Shown: one piece after another, positions 57,653 to 64,000 of the stretch
Layout of the letters: the number at the start of each line of letters is the position of its first letter
Position numbering within the stretch: position 1 is the first letter of the stretch
Assembly (NCBI GenBank): GCA_963680875.1
Contig: OY804585.1
Coordinates: 48,221,085 to 48,285,084, forward strand
DNA from: Bathymodiolus brooksi
Lineage: Eukaryota > Mollusca > Bivalvia > Mytilida > Modiolidae
Direction: 5' to 3'
Length of the DNA: 64,000 nt
Program-made: the position numbers and the translations under genes
The notes under the pieces: generated by a model
What the model was told of the DNA's origin: nothing
Databases searched by the model: none
What the model saw: only the letters and a program-made list of their open reading frames with translations

Positions 57653-59061
57653 TAGTCTGTTTGGTGACTCTGAAAATAGGGAAAAAAATTATTTAAAAAT
57701 CAGGGATTTGCTTTCTATTGCTCTTTTTAACATTTTAGGCACACATTATTTAATACATATCTGAGAAAAAGTTGTCAAAGAAATAATTCAAATAATAAAA
57801 AAAAACTCCATAGGGCCCAATACTAATTTTATCAGATTGTAAGTAAAGGAGGCTGCCATTATAATGAACAGCATTACCTGTTCTTTCCTGTCTGTTGTTA
57901 TGCTAATTTCAGTCACATGGGAATGTCATATTAGGTTAAAGATTCAAGATGTTTTGAATAATTGATAAACAATTTGACCATATGATATTTGTTTGTAAAC
58001 AATTAATAACTGTTGGTCACATGAGACCCTTATATGGACATGTCCCTTGTTATTCACTCATGCTGATTTATAAAAAATTTTAAATTAATGATACCAAAAT
58101 AAAATAAATGTTAATTTCGTGAAAGTATAATTTATATAAATATATAAATTAAATAATATTCTTGTTTGATACTTGTCTTCTTCCAAAAATTAAACAATTC
58201 ATACACAACGTTAATTTCTTATAGGCAAATTAGATAAAAAAAAATTCATGACAGTGGGGGGCCCGGGTGGCTCAATGAGTTAGGTCGTTGGATCTAACAA
58301 CTCATACAAGCCTATCACCAATACGGCGTGGGTTCATGCCCGGCTTTGTAAATTACAAAAAAGGGTGCACTCGACTCGCAACCGCAAGGGATAAAGTTTA
58401 CCAGTTGCTTGCCCATGGTCGGTGGTTCTCTCCGGGTAGTCTAGCTTCCTCCACCACTAAAACTGGTCGCCATGATATAGCTGAAATATTGTTGAAAGTG
58501 GCGTTAAAACACCAAAAATCAAAATCAAATCATGACTGAGGTTGAAACTACTGATATGTACTGGTCAGAATATACAACGTTTTCAGGTAATTTTGTTCTC
58601 TTTTATTAACCTCTATACACATAAAGGGAATGGGTAGTTTGCATGTACTTTAAATGCTCCACAATCAGTTGTGTAATAATGTATCATCATTATTGATTTT
58701 TACCTTGAACAGGTGTGAATCTAATTTGAATATTGTCCATATTTGGTATGGTCAGTATGTCAACATCTGATATAACATGCTAATGATGAAATCAGCTGAC
58801 TTGCTGTTTGTCAATACTGACCACATGTTGCTGTTCATTTCAGTAGTACTTGCTCCCATGTTTGTTACATGACAAAATGACAGAATTTTACAATTAAGTC
58901 CTATGGCAAACTTTTTTATTCTTTAATGAATTTTTTTGAAAAATTCACCTATAATATGTATTAATCAGTCCTTAATATAAATATAATTAAAAAATAAATC
59001 TGATAACCCGTTGATTTTTCAGGAATTGTTTTCCCTATTTTCAGAGTCACCAAACAGACAA
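57653..59061. mobile_element. Non-autonomous transposon 'H' (TA target) containing another SINE
   Basis: Ends tagtctgtttggtgactctg and, inverted, ttgtctgtttggtgactctg, continuing aaaatagggaaa on both sides; flanked by TA (57651-57652 and 59062-59063). 1.4 kb including a SINE at 58253-58529. No transposase. TA duplication suits Tc1/mariner-type or similar families. Confidence 0.8.
58253..58529 (+). mobile_element. Complete SINE (subfamily 1)
   Basis: tRNA-like head with box A tggctcaatgagttaggtcg and box B gtgggttcatgcc about 55 bases apart; linker ttgtaaattacaaaaa; core shared with subfamily 2; tail caaaaatcaaaatcaaa. Target duplication tcatgac at 58246-58252 and 58530-58536. Best reference copy in the window. 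Confidence 0.85.
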
Positions 59062-59162
59062 TACCAGTTGCTTGCCCAGGGTCGGTGGTTCTCTCCGGGT
59101 ACTCCGGTTTCCTCCACCACTAAAACTGGTGCCATGATATAGCTGAAATATTGCTGAAAGTG

Positions 59163-60150
59163 TTTTTTTTTATTTTTTCGGAAAGCAAAAATGATGATGA
59201 GATGATAATGTTTTTTTTTTTTTAATTTTCGCTCACACTTCTTTTATTCAGGATTTCTAATAAGAATCCTCCTATCCCTCCAAATTGAAAAAAAAATCTA
59301 GCGTACCAAAAATTCTTCTTAATCGCCTATTATATATTTGCATATTTAAGGTAGTGATCTATGACCGATTTTTTAAAGTACTATCCAATTAATTTATTCT
59401 AATCAACAAATGATTTTTCATAGATGATAACCTAGGAACGACGTAAACGTTTGGAGACCATGTGTGTGTAAAACTTCAAAATTGACGTTGGTGAGACAAA
59501 TGAGGAGACAATCTTGTTTTTGGGTGTTTGCCGTAGTTTTTCAATCATTCAAAAACTATTTTGTTCCAAACACATTTCCGAATAAAGGAATTTCGGTTTA
59601 TGTACTTAAAAAGTATGGTACTTTTATACACTCAATATTTCTTAGCATGTTGGCAAAATTCACATCATAATATTGAAAAAAAAGGAAGTGGGACATTTAG
59701 GGAAACACCATAGCATTCGCTATACTATCGTTAATTTTAGCGTTATAGGTATAAAATCGAAAACCGAAGTCCTCTTTTGTGAGGAATTTACAAAAGTCTA
59801 TAAGATTATAAGCTAATTTACACGAAATTCTATATTTATTCATCGGTACGACGAAAACGTCACATTTTGGATAGTGTGACAGGTACGGGCAAGATGCAAA
59901 TTTCAAGGATATGCACTAAATTTTAGGTAGGGTTGAGTTAACATAAACAAGCAATATTTCTTAGGGCTGAGGTGTATTCAGGTCTACTTTAAAATTTGGA
60001 CATAGTGGAAAATAAACGATTTTTATTCTAATAAAACCCAACCCTCAGTAGTAAAATGGTTAGTGCTTTATGTCTTATTAAATATATTGAACACCATGCT
60101 TAGAGGAGACGTTCTTTAAGTAAAAGTAATATAAACTTTTTATTCAATCA
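59163..60150. other. No convincing gene
   Basis: Poly-T tracts at 59161-59225; open frames at 59464-59670 (plus) and 59697-59906 (minus) have no recognisable features. Confidence 0.45.
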
Positions 60151-60300
60151 ACACTGGAAGACATCTAACATAATAATCCCGACACACTGAAGCCGATGTC
60201 CTTGAAATGTCATTATGTGCCGAGTAAACCACGTCGTATTTCCCTGGCGTCCACGGACTTCTCGTCGCATGGTCAGTCTTCTTGATAGCTACCCTCCACT
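60150..60300 (-). pseudogene. Possible THAP zinc-finger relic
   Basis: Minus strand reads NAVLNKWRVAIKKTDHATRS then PWTPGKYDVVYSAH. The W-x-x-A-I-x-x-x-D ... PWTP-K-x-x-x-V-C-S-x-H pattern is that of the second half of THAP domains, but the zinc Cys is Tyr here and the first Cys pair is absent. Probably from a P-element-like or other THAP transposase. Stop codons flank it. Confidence 0.3.
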
Positions 60301-60586
60301 TGTTCAACACAGCATTTGTGGCATTTTACACGAATATATATAAATCAATATCGTAGTTTACATTAATTACGTTATTGATACTTTCCGAGGTGTTCCGAAA
60401 GTAATAACTGATAGAACGCATACGCCACCTATTAGCGAAAAATCGTAGGTGAACCCCATTGGAACAAGTTGTCATAAAGGTACCAATTTCGCGTTCATAT
60501 GAGACACAAAAATATCATTTACAGTAAATAAAAATATCTAATTTCATTCCCATTGAAATTCGTGGAAATTCCGGTTATATTGTACA

Positions 60587-60767
60587 TACCTGTGTTACAG
60601 GTGTCAATATGAAAGTTTTTGTAACACCGTGGACGATGCGGTAGTCGTGTTGTGCATTGCAGAAATATCATCCACTCGGGGGCAGGTTTACAATTCTTGG
60701 GTATAAACAATTTCTTTGCTTGTATTTGAACAATTCTGTGGCATACAGCTAATTTGCTGACCTTCAT
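60587..60767 (-). CDS. Unrecognised possible exon with consensus donor
   Basis: ATG at 60767 opens a Cys-rich basic segment (MKVSKLAVCHRIVQIQAKK ... PKNCKPAPEWMIFLQC ... FHIDTCNT) ending at ACAG|GTATGT on the minus strand. Five or six cysteines and a good donor make it more gene-like than neighbours, but I know no family and no second exon is visible. An alternative donor GAGAG|GTGAGT just upstream (about 60793) would put this ATG inside an intron. Confidence 0.2.
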
Positions 60768-60769
60768 TT

Positions 60770-61370
60770 TTGTTTAAGTTCTTCAGACTCACCTCTCTTC
60801 TACAGAAATTAGACTTTGTACTTCTGTGTGGTCTACAGGTATCTCAGACGAAAAAAGGTCCACTCGATCGTTCAATGACGCTGGTTACGTCATTTATCAA
60901 CCGACGTCATAAAGCATATGCAGTTTACTTGTTTTTCGTACCAAAATTATAATATTTTCCTTCGTATATTTCCATAAATCTAGATTATGCCGCATAAAAG
61001 TGGAAAAAATGTTACCAGTCTACAGTGTCAAAATAGGTGATCCTCTATTTGCTTTGCCCGATCGTAGTCGGTAAATATAGGTACAAAGGATATTGATCAA
61101 TTATTCATTATAACATTTTTTATAGATGTAAATCCACAAAATAGTCTACTTTGTTTGGTTTTAATGGGTCAATTCTTTGTCACTTTGAAAATGAAAACGT
61201 CTCCAATACCATGCACAACGTCTTAAATATAATGATAACATCTTGTGAAGTTAACTCACATGGACTTGCTCCCGCGGCCACTAAATTTGCGCCAGTGATT
61301 TTTTTTACTGTCGATGTATTTCCCACTATAGTGACCATTATGTATGAGTGGCCATTCATGTCATTGGCGC
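60770..61370. other. No gene; retroelement-like remnant
   Basis: Minus strand 61190-61240 reads ILKTLCMVLETF, resembling plus-strand 53650-53720 (VLKTLCTVLVLHVGT); both may come from one retroelement family. No intact frame. Confidence 0.35.
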
Positions 61371-62225
61371 GATAATATACGCGTATAATATTAAATACGC
61401 CTATATTGTTGCTATATACGCGTATATTGTTGTTTAATACGCGTATATTGTTGTTTAATACGCGTATATTGTTGTTATATACGCGTTAATATACACGTTA
61501 ATACTTTAAATGAATTTTTGGGTATATACGCGTTACTTTACGTGTATATATACGCGTTACTTTACGTGTATAGATACGCGTTACTTTACGTGTATATATA
61601 CGCGTTACTTTACGTGTATATATGCGCGTTACTTTACGTGTATATATACGCGTTACTTTACGTGTATATATACGCGTTACTTTATTTGTATATAACGTTA
61701 CTTTTGCCAAAGGAGTCAATCATTCAAATCCAATCAAAACTGTCCTTGTTACTACGTTCGGTTCCATCAAGGGGACATAACTAAATAGCTTGGCTTGGTA
61801 GGTAACCTGTTTATTACCTTTCACGTATATTATCAAAGATGTCTTTCTGTAGAGTGTCAGCTGTTCCAAGCCGAAAACAGTCATTAACGGTCTCTTTAAT
61901 TCTTTGCAAAAATCGATCTCTGTCTCTGTTTCCGTTATAGTTGGCAGCATATTTGTCTTAAACCAGCCAGTTTAAAACCGCAATTTTCATTGGTTAAATC
62001 AACCAGGCAAACTAACGTGTATATAAGAATTTCAATGGAATATACGCGTATATATACGCGTATATTATCAACATATACGCGTATATTGTTGCTATATACG
62101 CGTATATTATGTATATTTACGCGTATATAACCAATAAATTCGAATAAAGTATAAACGCGTATTTATTTTAACAAAATACGCGTATATTAACGCGTATATA
62201 GCAACAATATACGCGTATATGTTGA
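61371..62225. repeat. CGCG-palindrome-rich region with 24-bp tandem array
   Basis: Dozens of tatacgcgtata-type palindromes at 61371-61500 and 62038-62220. Between them at 61525-61690 is a tandem array of about seven units (cgcgttactttacgtgtata plus tata). The outer clusters share ttgttgctatatacgcgtat and are partly inverted to each other. Open frames through it (61498-61784) are repeat artefacts. Confidence 0.8.
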
Positions 62226-62540
62226 TATTATTTTAGGGTTAAAAGCATGAATATTCATCAATATTATTAATTGATAATTTTACGGTCATTTGAGTTGTTC
62301 AATGCCCATCACGTGGTGTTCTGTATTTTGGCAGGTTGACTTTTGCGGTTTGCACGGCAATTTATCAGTATTAAAAAATTTCATAAAATTTAAAAATTCT
62401 AAAATTTCAAAATTTTCCACAAAATTTAAAAAAAAATCATTTTTTTTTTATAAAATTTAAAAATATTTCAAAATTTCAAAAATTAAATTTTTTTTTAAAA
62501 ATGTTCATAAGATTTCAAAATTTCATTTTTTTTTCAAAAA
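62226..62540. other. A/T homopolymer-rich stretch, no gene
   Basis: Long runs of aaaattt-type sequence (62370-62540). Confidence 0.6.
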
Positions 62541-62830
62541 GGACTGGGAGCTATAAGGGCCAAAATCGGCCCCACCTCAGATGTCGATAAAATTTTCTCA
62601 AAAATGTATTCACAATATGTGCTTTTCAGAAATAAATACAGTTAGTTAATATGTGTATCTAATTCCTCACAGCGGATCGACAAAGTCAGGTAATGAAAAG
62701 CACTGAACGTCATTTTTTTTTCAGAATACAGAACGTACGTATCATTGTATTATAATGCATATCTTTAAAAAAACAAAAACAAAAACAAAGCATAATAAAA
62801 CTCAATAAACAAAGCATAAATTTGACTTAA
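62541..62830 (-). mobile_element. Second copy of the element F right terminus, inverted
   Basis: ggactgggagctataagggc... to ttgacttaa matches, inverted, 37400-37687 with few differences. Similarity stops at 62830, so this is a truncated copy or a short derivative. It confirms that the F terminus is a real mobile end. Confidence 0.8.
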
Positions 62831-64000
62831 GGGGGTAGACCCGGGTTACCCTAAAATTTCCCCATCATTCAATTTTTAAAAAAATTGCATCATGGAATAG
62901 GCTTGGTAGGCAACCTGTTTATTACCTTTCTAAATACATTATCTGCCAAAGTTTCAAAAAAATTTCACCGTGCAGTTTTCTCCATAGCACATCCTAAATA
63001 TAGAAATTTTGGGGGTATTCTTGACGCCAGATGGTAATACTAGTTTCGGAAGATTCTAATAGATATGCACATTTATTTCTGATTGAAAGGGAATATTTTG
63101 GCTTTAATACATTTGAGAGTGTTGTTGTTGAATAAATATGAAATATCTAGCATATCTGAATATCCTGTTTGGAGATAATCACGTGCAAAACAGTGGAAAC
63201 TGCAAAAAAGGGGGATGCCCTGAGGACCACCTTGGTATTAAAAATAGGATTAACAAATTTTCTGTCAATTAATTTCCACCAATAAATGTCACACTGAAGA
63301 ATAGACATATAGACATCATTGCACCAAATTTTACAAACTTTTACCGTCAGATTTTTAAAATATTTAAATTTATGTTTTTCATGGAAGGTACCCAGAAAAA
63401 AATGAAATTGTCGAGGAAAGTTATCACACACCCATTCTTTGCTAGTTTCTTTGTTTGTGAGATAAAAAATAACTAGTTACCAATAACAAAAAGCTTTTCA
63501 ATTTTTATAATTGACAAAGTGGATGTCCAAATTACCAAATGACTGCATTTGTCTTTTTTATTTTCAAGTCGGCTGGGGGGGTGGTTTGAGGGTGACTCTA
63601 CTTGATTAATTCATTAATAAAAAACAACAAAAAACACAGACAGCCACCCAGCTGTATTGTTATATTTCTTAAAATTCTGTGCTCCAGTTGTATTCGTTTG
63701 ATTCTGGTTATTCTTTAGTTGTCTTAGAAGAAGGGGGGCGGCGGTATAAGAGAGGATCAGATATTACAATTTTTTTCCCAACATAGCTTTCTATCTTTGC
63801 TAATATCTTGTTTATATCTTTCATATTTAACATTAAATTCATGTTTTGTATTTGTTTTATTATTATTATTGATCTTATATTTATTGATTTTAGATTTATT
63901 CATTTTAGCCTTGAAATCTGTCAATGACATCTAAATGTTCGTTTCCTTCTCCCGATTTCCTACGTCCCCATGATCGCCATGTTTAAAACTTAGACATGTT
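62831..64000. other. No convincing gene
   Basis: 62908-62945 repeats 61790-61828 (ggcttggtaggtaacctgtt / ggcttggtaggcaacctgtt). The minus-strand frame 63147-63431 (94 codons) has no recognisable motif. Confidence 0.45.

Larger units (their letters stand above)
57511..59162 (+). mobile_element. SINE (subfamily 1) split by a TA-flanked transposon
   Basis: Head and linker at 57511-57652 (box A ggctcaatgagttaggtcgc, box B gtgggttcgcgcc), then the remaining core at 59062-59162 (taccagttgcttgcccaggg ... gctgaaatattgctgaaagt). The interruption duplicates TA. Confidence 0.85.

Noticed and set aside
58288..58539. 83-codon protein similar to 10961-11335
   Set aside because: Both frames lie within SINE copies; the similarity is the SINE itself.
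61498..61784. Open frames through the CGCG/24-bp array on both strands
   Set aside because: Stop-free only because of the tandem unit; opposite strands are equally open.

Overview
The window looks like a eukaryotic, AT-rich, very repeat-dense stretch of animal DNA. A bivalve mollusc is my best guess. The basis is recalled familiarity with several repeat families here (tRNA-headed SINEs, 'actagagg...gctcacct' repeats, 'ttgaccttgacc' tandem repeats) plus animal-type introns; no database was searched. I see no rRNA gene, no convincing functional tRNA and no CRISPR.

The only well-supported host gene lies on the minus strand from 45543 down to 19580. It is a DRAM-type (DRAM/TMEM150/Frag1 family) six-membrane-pass lysosomal autophagy modulator. 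Six coding exons can be assembled with consistent splice phases (258 codons plus stop), ending in a dileucine motif ERQPLL and a poly(A) signal. Its introns are hugely expanded. Intron 6 holds a 5.1-kb array of about 142 copies of a 36-bp unit. Intron 4 holds a 21-bp array and a multi-layer transposon nest. Intron 3 holds about 27 copies of a 59-bp unit that is itself a copy of the downstream exon's splice acceptor and first exon bases.

Left part (1-12 kb): a decayed tyrosine-recombinase retrotransposon (Gag, RT/RNase H, YR, then a B1-A2-B2 split direct repeat of Ngaro/PAT type). It is followed by a short inverted-repeat transposon inserted at its 3' end, a 5'-truncated CR1/Jockey-like LINE (minus), a Tc1 transposase relic (minus), a second YR fragment broken by another inverted-repeat element, and an SGNH-hydrolase relic. 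12-19 kb: non-coding repeats, including a 1.6-kb foldback element, a 28-bp tandem array and SINEs.

Middle (19.5-45.6 kb): the DRAM gene with SINEs, a palindromic pair of tRNA-like sequences, a nest (SINE containing a hAT-like element containing a 2.9-kb element, plus a long-TIR element in the same target site), and tandem arrays. 46-52 kb: a 1.7-kb interspersed repeat, then a 3.3-kb set of nested inverted repeats whose outer 0.5-kb arms both carry an exon-like open segment. A TATA-like site and possible leader exon of the DRAM gene lie near 52.1 kb.

Right part (52.6-64 kb, mostly minus): a fragment of a retroelement protein, a decayed DDE-type transposase-like gene (54.3-57.0 kb), a SINE-inside-transposon-inside-SINE sandwich (57.5-59.2 kb), a possible THAP-finger relic, a CGCG-palindrome-rich array (61.4-62.2 kb) and a second copy of the 2.9-kb element's terminus (62.5-62.8 kb). 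Most genes in the window therefore belong to mobile elements and are broken; the DRAM-like gene is the exception.
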